From: Leptodontidium sp. MPI-SDFR-AT-0119 | Taxonomy: Eukaryota; Ascomycota; Leotiomycetes; Helotiales; Leptodontidiaceae | DNA length: 64,000 nt | Reading direction: 5' to 3' | Assembly (NCBI GenBank): GCA_020726505.1 | Contig: JAHLEZ010000044.1 | Coordinates: forward strand, 186,001-250,000 | In this document: positions 23,051 to 33,802 of the stretch, piece by piece | How positions within the stretch are numbered: the first letter of the stretch is position 1 | How the letters are laid out: the number at the start of each line of letters is the position of its first letter | Position numbers and translations under genes: made by a program | Notes under the pieces: generated by a model | Database searches by the model: none | What the model saw: the letters and a program-made list of their open reading frames with translations, nothing else | What the model was told of the DNA's origin: nothing

Positions 23051-26000
23051 ATTTATTAGCTGGTCTAATAAAAGGATTTTTCACTCAAAATCCAACACTT
23101 GAAAAGTTCTCAACCAATAACAGGTATTTTGCCTTATAACTTGGAATATATATAATCTACGTGATCAATAACTAATATCAAAAAACTTAGACTTTCTTGA
23201 ATAACTCAAATCTTCAAAAATCTCAAGTTAAGTTAATATCTTCAAAAACTCTTTGAAAAATAACTAATAAAATAAACAGAATGAGCTCTGATAAGATCAC
23301 TATGGCTAAGCTTACGGGCTCGGCTAATTACCCTATTTGGGCACTTCGCATGACGGCCTTCTTAACTAAAGAAGCGCTAAACGCTGTAATAGCGTCTAAT
23401 GAAGTAAGTGATGAAATAAACGGCAAAGCTCTCTCCAATATCCAATTGCTTATTGAGGACGGTCCTCTTTTGCAAATACAACATATAACACGTGCTTTTG
23501 AAGCTTGGCAATCACTTAAAAACCTCTATTCCCCTAAGGGGTTTAGCTCGGAATTTTTGATTTGCCGAGAATTCTTTGATACCCATTTGATTAAGTATAA
23601 TTCAATGGAAGAATACCTTAATAAGGTAAAACAGCTAAGCGATCAGCTAAAAGCTAAAAACCTTGAATTGCATAAACAGGTAATAATAGCTTGGGTTCTT
23701 AATAACTTGACTGACAACTATGATGGATTAGTTTCCAATGTAACACAGTCTTTAAGAACTAATATTGATTCTTATACCCTTGAGTCGTTATTCTCTAATT
23801 TATTAGACGAATCAAAACGTCAAGAATCAAATGATACTAATATAGATCAGGCCCTAATAACTTCTAGTGGCTATAAAGGCAAAAAACCTCATAAAGTCAC
23901 TAAGAATAGCCCTCAAAGCAAGAAGTATTGTGCTAATTGCAAACAACACTCTCATGTGACTTCTAACTGCGCCTTCCTATTTCCCGATAAGGCCCCTAAG
24001 GGGTGGAAACGGCCAAAGACTGATAAATCACCTGATATTACCGAGAAATCGGCTCGGGATAAGCGGGAAGAGAATATTGATATTTTATATAGTAATAGTG
24101 ATATTTTGGAAAATATCGGGGATTTTGATATTGATTTCCCTATGGAAGATATACAGGTATTTATGACTATACCCTCTATAAAGAATATAACTAATAATAC
24201 AAATATAGGCTCCAACTTTGTAAATAATCAAGAATTAGGGGTAAATAGTCAAGAATCAAATAGTCAATCAAATACCTTTGTTTTAGATACTGCTGCAACA
24301 AAACATATATGTTGTAATATATTATATTTCCATGAATTTAAAACCTGTAATAAACTAGTTAGCTGGGGAAAAGCTAAACAAATAAATATAAAAGGATACG
24401 GAGATATCTTAATAAAATCAATAATCAATAATAAAATATATAAACTCAAAGATTGTCTTTATATGCCTGAATTAGGTATTAACTTAATATCTCAAAGTCA
24501 ATTAAGTAGTCAATATTATAGCATTTTTAATAACTCTTTTGCCTATATCAAAAATAATATAACAAATGAAGTAATAATTGAAGGTAATAAATCCAAAGGA
24601 TTATACATACTAAATATTATACCACATAAAACTAGTAATCCAATAACTAATACTAATATTTTGAGTACAATTGAAAATAAACCTATAAGCATTAATAAAA
24701 TGGATTTACATGTAAAATTAGGTCATATAAGCCTAAAATACTTAGATAAAATAATTGAATATACTCATGGATATACTAATATAATCTCAAATACAGATAT
24801 AAATAATCAAATACTAAACTGTGAGACTTGTCTTAAAGGAAAATTCACTAATAAAGTTAATAAAATAACTAGTGATAAAGTCTTTGACTTACTACAAAAA
24901 GTAGTCAGTGACTTATGTGGTCCTATTACACCTATAACATATGATAATTATAAATATATTATAACTTTCTTAGATATTAAGAGTAAATATTTAGAAATAA
25001 AACTACTAAGAAATAAATATGAAGCAATGAACGCTTTTATTGAATATAAAAATAAAAATGAAAATAACAATAATAATAAACGTATAAATATACTTGCAAC
25101 TGATAATGGTGGAGAATATATAAATAATAAATTTAAAGAATATCTCATAAATCATGGAATAACTCACCAACTAGCTCCTACCTATACAAAAGAACCTAAT
25201 GGTGCAGCAGAGCGTATAAACCGCACTATACTAAATAAAGTTAGGTGTTTATTAGCATTCGCTAATTTACCTAATTATTTATGGGGGGAAGCTGCAATTA
25301 CGGCTACATACTTATATAATAGAACTCCGCATTCGGCAATAAACTATAAAACCCCTTATGAACTAAGATATAATAAAATACCAGATATTACCCATATTAA
25401 AACATTTGGATCTATATGCTTTTATAAAAATAAAAAGAATCATATAACTAAACTAGAACCAAAAGCAAATAAAGCAATATTAATTGGATTTAATTATCCT
25501 CTATATAAAGTCCTAGATATTATAACTAAAAAAGCTCTTTGGGTACGAGATATTAAAATCATTGACAATAAATTTATAAATAATCCTGAAATAAATATAT
25601 TTGAAGAAAGTCAAATAAATATACAAGACCTTATAAATAGTGATAATAATAACAATAATAATAACAATAATATAAATAATAATGGAGATAACAATAATAA
25701 TGAAAATAATGAGGATAATACTAATAATACAAGAAGTAATAGTACTAATAATAATATAAGAATTACAAGAAGTAATAATAATAATAATCATAATAATATT
25801 CACCCAGACGGATCAGGCCGCCAAAGAACAACTTTTCCTCAAGTTGTAATAAATAACTCTCCAAATATAGCTCTAATAAATAACTCTACAGAAAATGAAG
25901 AAGACTTAGTCTTTATAAGTAATATTAATAATGAACCTAATACATATAAACAAGCTATAAATAGTCTTGATAAAGATAATTGGTTAAAATCTATGAAATC

Positions 26001-26257
26001 AGAAATAGATGAGTTAGAGCTACAAAATACGTGGAATTTAGTAGAATTACCACCTAATAAAACCTATTTAAGAGGTAGATGGGTTTATAGAATAAAAACA
26101 GACCTAAATGATAATATTATAAAATATAAATCAAGATGGGTAGTAAAAGGCTTTGATCAAGTATTAGGCCTTAACTATTTAGAAACCTTTTCAGCTACTT
26201 GTAGGCCAGAATCCTACAGGTTAATATTTATATTAGCTATGGCAAATAAATGGAAAA

Positions 26258-26462
26258 TGTCGGTTGGCTCTACAGGGCAATGATTTCCGTAGAGATCACC
26301 GATTTCGTGGCACAGGGCATATACCTTATAAGAAGTAAAATGCCTTTGATTCTGTACATCTTTTCTAAGAAGGAGCTCGAGGGAGAGCTCCCTTATATGC
26401 TAGCTAGGAGGTCACGTGGTACACGTGACCCCGGCATTCAGGCTTGACTATACATCCCAACA
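26258..26462. repeat. Left LTR of the nested non-autonomous element
   Basis: 205 bp, TG...CA ends. Contains the near-perfect palindrome GGTCACGTG-gta-CACGTGACC near 26410-26430 and the palindromic GGAGCTCgagggaGAGCTCC. Confidence 0.93.
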
Positions 26463-27131
26463 CTGGCAATTCTTACTTTCTTGTCGTCGAAAGTTATAGT
26501 TAAGCTCGTACAAGATTAAGAACAACAAAATTCTCCTTTTCAAACCTTTTGCCAATTCAACTACTTCAAATAAGGGGTCCGTACAAGGTCCGTACGAAGT
26601 TGAAACACCCTTAAATAGTTATTCCTTCAAACCTTCCTTCCCCTTCTAATCCACCCGTCTCAAACGCCAGATGTTGCTAGCTGTAACGTACGTATAATCA
26701 TCCTGTCGCGGGAGGGGTAGTCGTTCGTAAAGAGGGGAAAGAGTATTCGCTGTCGTACTGAGGGAAGTCGGTCTTTCGTTGTACTGTTGAATTGACGGCT
26801 TCGTGCAAAGGGAGGGAGATAGGGGGGGGCTCCTCGCGGCTTCTGAAGACTCAATTAAGAGCTCAGAAGGAGGTCTTCGCTGGCTGTTCCTACTACTTCG
26901 TACGATGATTCATAGCCCCACTTCACTTCCCTGCCTCAAACTCAGAATGCCGCTAATCGCAAATCTGACGTCTCAGATCCCTTGGCAGTGTTTTGTCTTG
27001 AGCTTTGAGGCCTCGTACGGTTCTGGGAAGAGGACACCGTACGGCCGGGAAAAAGGGGGGGGGGGGGGCTCCGTAAGCTGGTCGTACGAAGGGTGACGGC
27101 TTCGTACGAGAAGAGGAAGAAGTCGAGTACT

Positions 27132-27364
27132 CAGCGAAGAGCCTCGCAGAGGGAGGAGTATTGTTTGTATCGTACGAGGGGTGGCGTCTCGTACGGAGGG
27201 TACAGAGCTCAGCGAAGAGCTCGTAGAGGGAAGAGTGTTGTTTGTATCGTACGAGGGGTGGCGTCTCGTACGGAGGGTGCAGAGCTCAGCGAAGAGCTCG
27301 CAAAGGGAAGAGTGTTGTTTGTATTTGCGTTTCGTGAATCCTCAGACCGTACGAATCGTCTTCT
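27132..27364. repeat. Tandem repeat inside the nested element, 78-bp unit, about 3 copies
   Basis: CAGCGAAGAGC begins units at 27132, 27210 and 27287. Each unit carries GAGTNTTGTTTGTAT and CGTACGA blocks. The third unit is partial. Confidence 0.9.
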
Positions 27365-27702
27365 TCTGCTAGTCGCCGACGCAGGGTCCGATCAGTTTGC
27401 CTCTCTTGTCTGTCTTTCCGATTGTCGTCGTACAAAATAGTTAACCGTGATAGACGTAGATTCGAGTCTTCCTTCGCCTTTGACGGATGCCAGGTGACGT
27501 CGATTCCTCGAACACCTTTAGCCCTCACAATACTCGGGTTAGGAGGCAAGGTACTAAAGATATCCCTTAGCATAGGTTCGTACGAGACTGATTTCTCCGA
27601 AGATAAGCGCCCGAATCGTACGAATCTATCTCTTCTGTTAGAGATCCTCATTGCTCGAAAGTCAGCCGGGTTATCGACAGAGCCCGGTAAACAATTGATC
27701 AA

Positions 27703-27907
27703 TGTCGGTTGGCTCTACAGGGCAATGATTTCCGTAGAGATCACCGATTTCGTGGCACAGGGCATATACCTTATAAGAAGTAAAATGCCTTTGATTCTGT
27801 ACATCTTTTCTAAGAAGGAGCTCGAGGGAGAGCTCCCTTATATGCTAGCTAGGAGGTCACGTGGTACACGTGACCCCGGCATTCAGGCTTGACTATACAT
27901 CCCAACA
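27703..27907. repeat. Right LTR of the nested non-autonomous element
   Basis: Same length and, by eye, same sequence as the left LTR. Followed by GAAAA, then the resumed copia reverse transcriptase frame. Confidence 0.93.
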
Positions 27908-29246
27908 GAAAATGCATCAATACGACGTTAAAAATGCCTTTGTACACGCTAAAATAGATGCTGAAATATATATAGAACAACCAATAGGTCGAGAACGATA
28001 TTATAATAAAAATAATAATACATATGAGTTAATAAAAACCTCTAATAATAATAACAACTCAAAATTATATTGTAAACTTAATAAAGCTTTATATGGCCTT
28101 AAGCAATCACCTAGACTATGGTATAAACACTTATCCGAGGCCTTAAATAAACTAGGTTTTGAAGCTCTACCATTTGATGAAGCTATATTTATACATAATA
28201 AATTGAAAATAATTATAATTTGCCATGTAGACGACTTAATATTCACAGGACCAGATGATAATATAATAAAGGATATAGTTAAAGAATTAACTAAAACTAT
28301 AAAAATAGAATACATAAGTGAAGTACATCAATTCCTTGGCATGGAAATAAAACTAGATTATAAAAATCAATCAGTACATATAAATCAAAATAAATATCTT
28401 CAAATGTTATTCGAACGTTTTAATAAAGGTAATTTAAATCCTGTAACTACACCAGTAGAAGCAGGAATTAGATTAGATAAAGCAACTAGCTTAGCTAATA
28501 AAGAAGACCTACAATTATATCAACAACAAGTAGGCTCTTTAATACATCTAGCAACTAAGACAAGACCTGATATAGCATATGCTACTAATAGATGTGCTAG
28601 ATATATGTCTAACCCTGATTTAAGCCATTTTAGGGCTCTAGACCGTATTTGGAAATACTTAAATAAATACCCCAAATTAGGAATATACTATATTTGTAAT
28701 AAAACATTCCTAGAATTATTAGGCTATACAGACGCCGATTGGGGGGGAGATATTAGCTCCCGAAAAAGTACTAGTGGCTTTTTGTTTCTAGTTAATAACT
28801 GTATTATAAGCTGGCTTAGTATGCTTCAAAAAACAGTAGCTTTATCAAGTTGTGAAGCTGAATATATGGCTTTTAAAGAAGCAATAAAAGAAGCATTATA
28901 CTTATATAATTTAATAAACTACTTCAATAAATTTCTAAATAATAAAGAAACCCCTATACCAAAGCTATTAACTGATAGTGAATCAGCTCTCAAATTAGCT
29001 AATAATCCCGAATTTCATAAAAGAAGTAAACATATTGATATAACTTATCATTTCATAAGAAACTCAATAAACGAAAATAAACTAAATCTATTATACGTAA
29101 ATACTACAGTTCAATTAGCAGATGGTTTTACAAAAGCTTTAGATAATAATAAACAATTAGCTTTTATAACTGCTTTAAATTTAAGAACTGCTTAAAATAA
29201 AAAATAAGATATAAATAAATAAATTATAATATATCTTACGAGGGGC

Positions 29247-29580
29247 TATAAGAATACTAGCCATATGCGAGCCTAATAACCGATGCGAGCCTTTGATACA
29301 AGGCTAGTAACTTAATACAAAGCTAATAACCGATGCGAGCCTCTGATACAAAGCTAGTAACTTAATACAAAGCTAATAACCGATGCGAGCCTCTGATACA
29401 AAGCTAGTAACTTGATACAAAGCTAATAACCGATGCGAGCCTCTGATACAAAGCTAGTAACTTGATACAAAGCTAATAACCGATGCGAGAGCTTGGTACT
29501 CGGTACTCAAAGTAGTTATATAGACCTAGAAATGCCCCCTCAATAGAATCATCATTCACACCATCATTCTCCATTTTACA
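29247..29580 (+). repeat. 3' LTR of the copia element (334 bp)
   Basis: Has one more copy of the 50-bp unit than the 5' LTR. Preceded by a short purine-rich GAGGGG that may be the polypurine tract. Confidence 0.92.
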
Positions 29581-30164
29581 GGATGTCCCCCACCAGCGAT
29601 GCGAAAGAGCGAAATCAAGGCGTTTCTTTGCTTGTTTTCGAGAGATAAAAGGTCTCGGGCAAGTAATACATCGTCGATAACCTGCGCGGCGAAGTTCTCG
29701 TCGAATAGTGCGCGCTGAAGCTTCGATGTTTAAGTGGGCCCTCACCTGCTCGAGGGACAGTCGACGAGTAGACCAATTCTTAGCGATATATCGAATAATT
29801 TGACGAAGTTGACGCTTAGAAACAAATCTTCGCCTTGTCGACTTTCCTTTCCTTTGAGTACGAGAGGATTTAGCCTCAATCCATCGTTTTATCGTAGTTC
29901 GAGGGAGGGTAGTTTGTCGCTTGATCTCGGCTGTCGAATTTCCGGCTTTCTATAAAGAGCGTATAGTAGAACGCGCAGGTGTGCTCCATTCGCTTTGAGG
30001 TGTTTTTCGCCACGAAGGGGAGTAAAGTAGAGGCTCCATTTCGAGTTTAAAGAGATTTCATTAAAAGGGCGTGAAGATATATACGTTTAAAGAGAAGGTA
30101 CTAGAAATTCGAGTGCGGGGCTCACCTCGCTTAAAGTGACCGGGAGCAATGGCCACAACTCTTA

Positions 30165-30620
30165 CATTCACGACTTCTTTTGGAGGTTCGCCTGCACTCA
30201 ATTTCTGGCGTTGAGCGTTCGGGGATGAAGTCGCAGGGTTGGTAGCTTGCTCTTTAGGCTCAGATGTAGCCGTGGTAGCTCTGCGACGTTTGGTAGGGCG
30301 TTTGTTGTTGCTCTGGGAGGCCTGGAGTTCGTCGAATGCCGGGAGCGAGTTAGTGTTAGGTTTTGGCCGCCGTTTTGAATTCTAAGAGTCTTCTGGCACT
30401 AGCCCTTGCACGCGCTGCGAGAAACAAGTTATCTTAGGTGGTATCTCGAATTATTTAAAAAAATCAGTCGATTTGGAGTTGTTGTTGTGGAGATATGCCT
30501 TCGAAATGAGCTGATAAGCTCAGAGAGAAGGTTCTTCGACAAGAAGAGAGGGGGCGGGCTCGGAAAAACACTAACCCCGAATCGCCGTAAAATTCGTTAG
30601 TCCCGTGATTTCTGCCTGAG
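30165..30620 (-). pseudogene. 5' part of the gene split by the nested transposons
   Basis: On the minus strand 30165-30400 reads KRRPKPNTNSLPAFDELQ, then a Lys/Arg/Thr-rich segment (RPTKRRRATTATSEPKE) and SAGEPPKEVVNV, and continues in frame in 21534-21350 once mariner is removed. A TAG just before KRRPK may be a former CAG. Further upstream, near 30600-30680, KPSKLKHRVKRERPSIDRRL followed by a GTTAGTG donor suggests an earlier exon. The basic composition fits a nuclear or nucleic-acid-binding protein. I do not recognise the family. Confidence 0.45.
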
Positions 30621-30971
30621 GATCTAGTCGGCGGTCAATCGAAGGACGTTCGCGTTTTACTCTGTGTTTCAATTTCGAAGGCTTCGTGTGAGCCGCAGGC
30701 TAGCACCCATGTTTGCAAGTGTTGTATGGAGGGGGGCTAGGGAGGGGAGGGGGTGGATGCGAAAAAAGTGGTGGGGTCGCTTAAATTGGGTTTTGAATCA
30801 CGTTATGCAAAGAGCTTCTACGGCTTCTGCCTGAGGTGTCGAAGCCAGACGTCGCGTCCTGGCCGTAAACAGAACCCGCACTCCGTACAGAGCAGCACCT
30901 TCCACTCTGGCTTGTAGGGAAAGGCCTCCCAAACTTTCGCAGCAAAAGCTTTTACGCCGATCAATCACTAA

Positions 30972-31439
30972 ATGAAAATGCCTCCCATAGGTAGTAGGCT
31001 GCTTATGCGGTGGCATGGAATGTTGGGGCTGGCGCGACAATCACCACCGTCCTGGTACCGAGACCGGCTTCGGGAGGAACTACGGGAACTGCGGACTGCA
31101 AATACAGCCTGGCAGAAGCTCAGCGAGGCATCGGACGTCTTCTTTTCCATCAGTCGAGCTCAATACGATGGTTTTCCCATCCGGAAGCTGCCCGCCTTTG
31201 TTGTGTCTCGCCATTTCCTGGTGTACGCGTACATGATGGCGAAGTACACTTCACGTTGGAAATTCTACCGAACGGCCGCTGCTCTCTGCAACGCTCCTCA
31301 CTGCGACCTAGTTCGCGAGGTGGTCAATCCTAGCAAAGATCACAAGCTTGACGAAGTAGCTTCCCGTCATCAGATCAATCCGGTGGAATTCGGGCAGGTT
31401 GCTCGTCAACTCCGACGAGTATGGCCTCTTCTCCCATAG
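30972..31439 (+). CDS. Small conserved fungal protein of unknown function (155 aa)
   Basis: The ATG at 30972 gives MKMPPIGSRLLMRWHGMLGL and the frame ends PLLP-TAG at 31439. I recognise the pattern from uncharacterised Pezizomycotina proteins: PPSWYRDRLREELRELR, then SDVFFSISRAQYDGFPI, KYTSRWKFYRTAA, and a C-terminal DEVASRHQINPVEFGQVAR with RRVWPLLP. No signal peptide or membrane helix is clear. It is intact and lies just outside the transposon nest. An alternative start is the Met at 31014. Confidence 0.75.
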   Translation: MKMPPIGSRLLMRWHGMLGLARQSPPSWYRDRLREELRELRTANTAWQKLSEASDVFFSISRAQYDGFPIRKLPAFVVSRHFLVYAYMMAKYTSRWKFYRTAAALCNAPHCDLVREVVNPSKDHKLDEVASRHQINPVEFGQVARQLRRVWPLLP

Positions 31440-31711
31440 AAATATGCTTGCTTCCGAGAGAGGATGAAAAGCTAGGAACCCCCACGAGCTCAGGTCATTT
31501 TCGTCTTCATTTGGTAAGATATTATTTCTCATTTTAAGATCATACTCTCCTAGTTCTAAGCTACCTCGCCCACCCAGCAACTGGAGATAGACTTCGGAGC
31601 CAGTTACCAAAGTTTCGAACCTGATACCTTTGCCAATATCCACCCCTGGAATCAATGCTAGATCATCTGCTTCTTCGGGTCGGTCCTATACTTGTAGCTA
31701 ATGCATATAAT

Positions 31712-33802
31712 TTATGGCAGATGCGTCGTGTTGAACAGACGATTGCCAGTGTCGGTAGTACCTGTGCCAGTGAACTTGTTGTCGGAGAGGCGAAGTGCAA
31801 TCAGACAAAGCTCTGCGTGGCGGGCGAGCTTGGCGAGACTGCCCCCGGAAATGGACTGGGCCTGCACGACACCAGCAACAACCATGATGCGAATGGTGGC
31901 ATGTAGATTGCGGGTGTGTTCCACGAACTGTGCCACCGTCTTACCGCTGTTCACCACCGAATCCACTAGTACTACGGTGCGCTGTCCCTGCAGATGATGG
32001 AGCTTGATATCGTCGGGACGGCCAGCATGGACGAACATAGCGAGCGGGAAGGCATCGTTGACGCCGAGGGCCATCGCTTCTCCGCCGCGCATTAGCGCCA
32101 CAATCAATGTCTCACGTTCATTGCAAAGCCGATGACCGCTTGTCTGATGGCCCTGGACGTGCGGAATCGAATACTCCTCCATGCCGATGACACTGGCCAA
32201 GAATTCGGTCGCCAGGTACCATCCCACACGGTGATGGGCTTCCCTCAGGACCGGGCCGGCGTTTCTTGCATCCCGCATCGGCGTCATAAGCAACTTAGCG
32301 GCATTCCTGTCCGTTGCGTGAAGCACTTGAAGTCCGGCATTTTGACGGCGGCGCTGCAGGACAGAATTGACAAATTCGTGCGACGTAAGCTGGATCAAGG
32401 GGAGCATCTTCGTGTCCAACCGTGGCGACGCATCGCTGGGTAACACAACCTGGCATGCTCGAAGACTGCCGTCATAGATAGCATTGAACAAGTCCACGTC
32501 CATGGTTTTGCTTCTAGTCTGCTCCTCGCCAACCACGATGATCGCTTGATCTGCCTTGGTCAACATTTCCAAGTCCAGCGGGCTGTCTCCGAACGCCCAA
32601 ACATATATCTGGTGGGCAGTTTGCAAACGGGCGACCAAGGCAGCTTTTACTGCGCCTGTAACGATGAAGCGGTCGGCGATGCGACCCCCGCCAATGACTG
32701 CTACTTTCTTCGAGAGACCTTCTCTCTCCAACACCTTCTCCCAGACACGACGCAGCCCGCAGGTGACAACTACTGCCCCGACATGCTCCTGCTCTACGAC
32801 CAGTTGCAACAGGGACACAAACTCGGGATACATCGCCACAGAGGACGCCACATCTTGGCAGATGGCCTCAAACTTCTCATCGTCGACTGTCTCTTCATAC
32901 AGCAATACAGCCTGACGAAAGGCAGTATATGAGTATAGCAATGGACTATCGAACAACGTCTTCAGCGGATCAGCATCATCTTTTGCCGAGCCGAGGACTT
33001 TCTGCCAAAATAACGTTCCAGTGTCCTGCGGAGCTAACGTCCTATCGGCGTCCATGACCAACATAGCCTTCAACCGACCCTCACCAGCTGCGACAATCTC
33101 ATTGAGCCTACTCTCGGCCTGACTTAGGTTGTATTTCTCGGTATGACGCCGAAAATCGTGCAGCAACGTCGAAACTTGCTCCAGCATCATCGGATGTGGG
33201 GATACAAGCGAGAACAGAATCCCATGGTTGCGGCAGACACGGCGCAGCTCAGTCTTTTCGGCCTGTTGCCACTTGGATATATGGGTAGCAGATGTCGACG
33301 GTCGGCTTCGCTTCACATCGTCCAGACGACGTTGCGCGACGACCTCAGCAGGAATATCCAAGTAGAGTATGTGCGTGAACGTGTCAAGGTCGTTCTGAGT
33401 ACAGACTTGCCATCCAGCTTCATCCTCGGGCCAGAACATGAAATGTCCAGTGACAACTGCAACTCGTCCGCTTTCAGCGCAAGTCTTTCCAATCGTGTCG
33501 ATAGCAAGCTGGCGCCAATACACTTTTTGTCCCTCCTCGAGCTTTTGGAATGCGTCCAGTCCGCCAGGAACAAGAGTGGCAATCATTTTGAAGCCTTCGT
33601 AGAATACGAAATCGTCTTGTCCGAGTTCTTCCTTCAGTTGATCCAACAGAAACGTCTTACCAGAGCCAGGAACTCCGTATATGCCGACAACGACCGCTTT
33701 TGTGCTCTTGCAAGCAGACCAGCCTTCGGGGTTTGTCGACTGGTGGGGATCTGCTATTGAGGCAAACATCCCGATTGACGCGTTCTCACTGTTGGTAGCC
33801 AT
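31712..33802 (-). CDS. Three-domain protein: P-loop kinase, HAD phosphatase, uracil phosphoribosyltransferase (696 aa)
   Basis: The start ATG at 33802 (MATNSENASIG) is preferred over an upstream extension made of repetitive sequence. Domain 1 (about 35-220): Walker A GIYGVPGSGKT at 40-50, with LYLDIPAEVV and RRLDD as in small-molecule kinases. Domain 2 (about 245-470): HAD phosphatase with VMDADRTL (Asp251, Asp253) and FGDSPLDLEML (405-413). Domain 3 (about 475-696): uracil phosphoribosyltransferase with LMRGGEAMALGV, the PRPP loop LVDSVVNSGKT (612-622) and the uracil-binding end FTGTGTTDTGNRLF (677-690). All key motifs are present. It could link nucleobase salvage with phosphorylation and dephosphorylation of an unknown substrate, probably in the cytosol. 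The frame is intact and has no intron. Confidence 0.9.
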   Translation of the reverse strand: MATNSENASIGMFASIADPHQSTNPEGWSACKSTKAVVVGIYGVPGSGKTFLLDQLKEELGQDDFVFYEGFKMIATLVPGGLDAFQKLEEGQKVYWRQLAIDTIGKTCAESGRVAVVTGHFMFWPEDEAGWQVCTQNDLDTFTHILYLDIPAEVVAQRRLDDVKRSRPSTSATHISKWQQAEKTELRRVCRNHGILFSLVSPHPMMLEQVSTLLHDFRRHTEKYNLSQAESRLNEIVAAGEGRLKAMLVMDADRTLAPQDTGTLFWQKVLGSAKDDADPLKTLFDSPLLYSYTAFRQAVLLYEETVDDEKFEAICQDVASSVAMYPEFVSLLQLVVEQEHVGAVVVTCGLRRVWEKVLEREGLSKKVAVIGGGRIADRFIVTGAVKAALVARLQTAHQIYVWAFGDSPLDLEMLTKADQAIIVVGEEQTRSKTMDVDLFNAIYDGSLRACQVVLPSDASPRLDTKMLPLIQLTSHEFVNSVLQRRRQNAGLQVLHATDRNAAKLLMTPMRDARNAGPVLREAHHRVGWYLATEFLASVIGMEEYSIPHVQGHQTSGHRLCNERETLIVALMRGGEAMALGVNDAFPLAMFVHAGRPDDIKLHHLQGQRTVVLVDSVVNSGKTVAQFVEHTRNLHATIRIMVVAGVVQAQSISGGSLAKLARHAELCLIALRLSDNKFTGTGTTDTGNRLFNTTHLP

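Larger units (their letters stand above)
26258..27907. mobile_element. Non-autonomous LTR element (TRIM/LARD-like), 1650 bp
   Basis: Two LTRs of 205 bp (26258-26462 and 27703-27907) start TGTCGGTTGG and end CATCCCAACA. They look identical by eye and are flanked by the 5-bp duplication GAAAA (26253-26257 and 27908-27912). The 1240-bp interior codes for nothing recognisable and is rich in CGTACG palindromes (about 14). Identical LTRs mean a very recent insertion, mobilised by another element's proteins. No clear polypurine tract precedes the 3' LTR. Confidence 0.93.
23281..29195 (+). pseudogene. copia Gag-Pol polyprotein, interrupted by a nested LTR element
   Basis: The ATG at 23281 opens a frame to 26257; it resumes in frame at 27913 and ends at 29195. 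Order of domains: Gag; zinc knuckle CANCKQHSHVTSNC (about residue 220); protease LDTAATKHICC; integrase with an H-H-C-C segment (HVKLGHIS...CETCLKG), the Asp of DLCGPI/FLDIKS, ATDNGGEY and GAAERINR; an Asn-rich linker; reverse transcriptase (WNLVELPPNKTYLRGRW; YDVKNAFVHA; KQSPRLWYKHL; HVDDLIFTG); RNase H (TDADWGGDIS, SSCEAEYMA). This is the copia order, with integrase before RT. The insertion lies between KWKM and HQYDVKNAF in RT, removing function. Otherwise no stop is seen. Confidence 0.93.
22294..29580 (+). mobile_element. Ty1/copia LTR retrotransposon carrying a nested element
   Basis: Bounded by a 5-bp duplication GGATG (22289-22293 and 29581-29585). LTRs at 22294-22577 and 29247-29580 both start TATAAGAATACTAGCC and end CATTTTACA. 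Excluding the nested 1650-bp insertion and its 5-bp duplication, the element is about 5.6 kb. Base composition is strikingly A/T rich and Asn codons abound, unlike nearby host genes, yet the polyprotein frame shows no RIP-type stops. This points to a recent insertion. It sits inside the mariner transposase gene. Confidence 0.95.
21656..30039 (-). pseudogene. Tc1-like DDE transposase in two pieces (30039-29586 and 22288-21656)
   Basis: The N-terminal piece starts at the ATG at 30039 (MEPLLYSPSWRKTPQ) and holds helix-turn-helix DNA-binding sequence (TLPRTTIKRWIEAKSS) and RRAGYRRCITCPRPFIS, ending HRWWGTS at the copia border. One TAG interrupts it where Gln is likely (RSL-stop-KAGN). The C-terminal piece continues WRKVIWSDECIFELG, has the second catalytic Asp in FMEDGAKVH and the terminal Glu in WPPSSPDLNPIEKVW, so the DD34E triad is intact. 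The pieces meet at the GGATG duplicated by the copia insertion. The gene is inactivated by that insertion and by the internal TAG. Confidence 0.88.
21535..30162 (-). mobile_element. Tc1/mariner transposon, split by a copia element
   Basis: Perfect 36-bp inverted repeats: 21535-21570 starts AGAGTTGTGGCCATTGCTCC, and 30127-30162 is its reverse complement. Both are flanked by TA (21533-21534 and 30163-30164), the mariner target duplication. Subtracting the copia insertion (22294-29580 plus its 5-bp duplication) leaves about 1.34 kb, the normal size for a one-gene Tc1-like element. The host reading frame on the minus strand joins in frame when the element is removed (PPKEVV to LSSLAPIS), which confirms both borders. 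Confidence 0.92.

Noticed and set aside
25513..25803. Minus-strand frame of 96 codons rich in Ile
   Set aside because: It is the antisense of the Asn-rich linker (AAT repeats) of the copia polyprotein.
27422..27892. 156-codon frame spanning the nested element and its LTR
   Set aside because: No domain; its 3' part is repeated in the left LTR in another context, so it is a chance frame.
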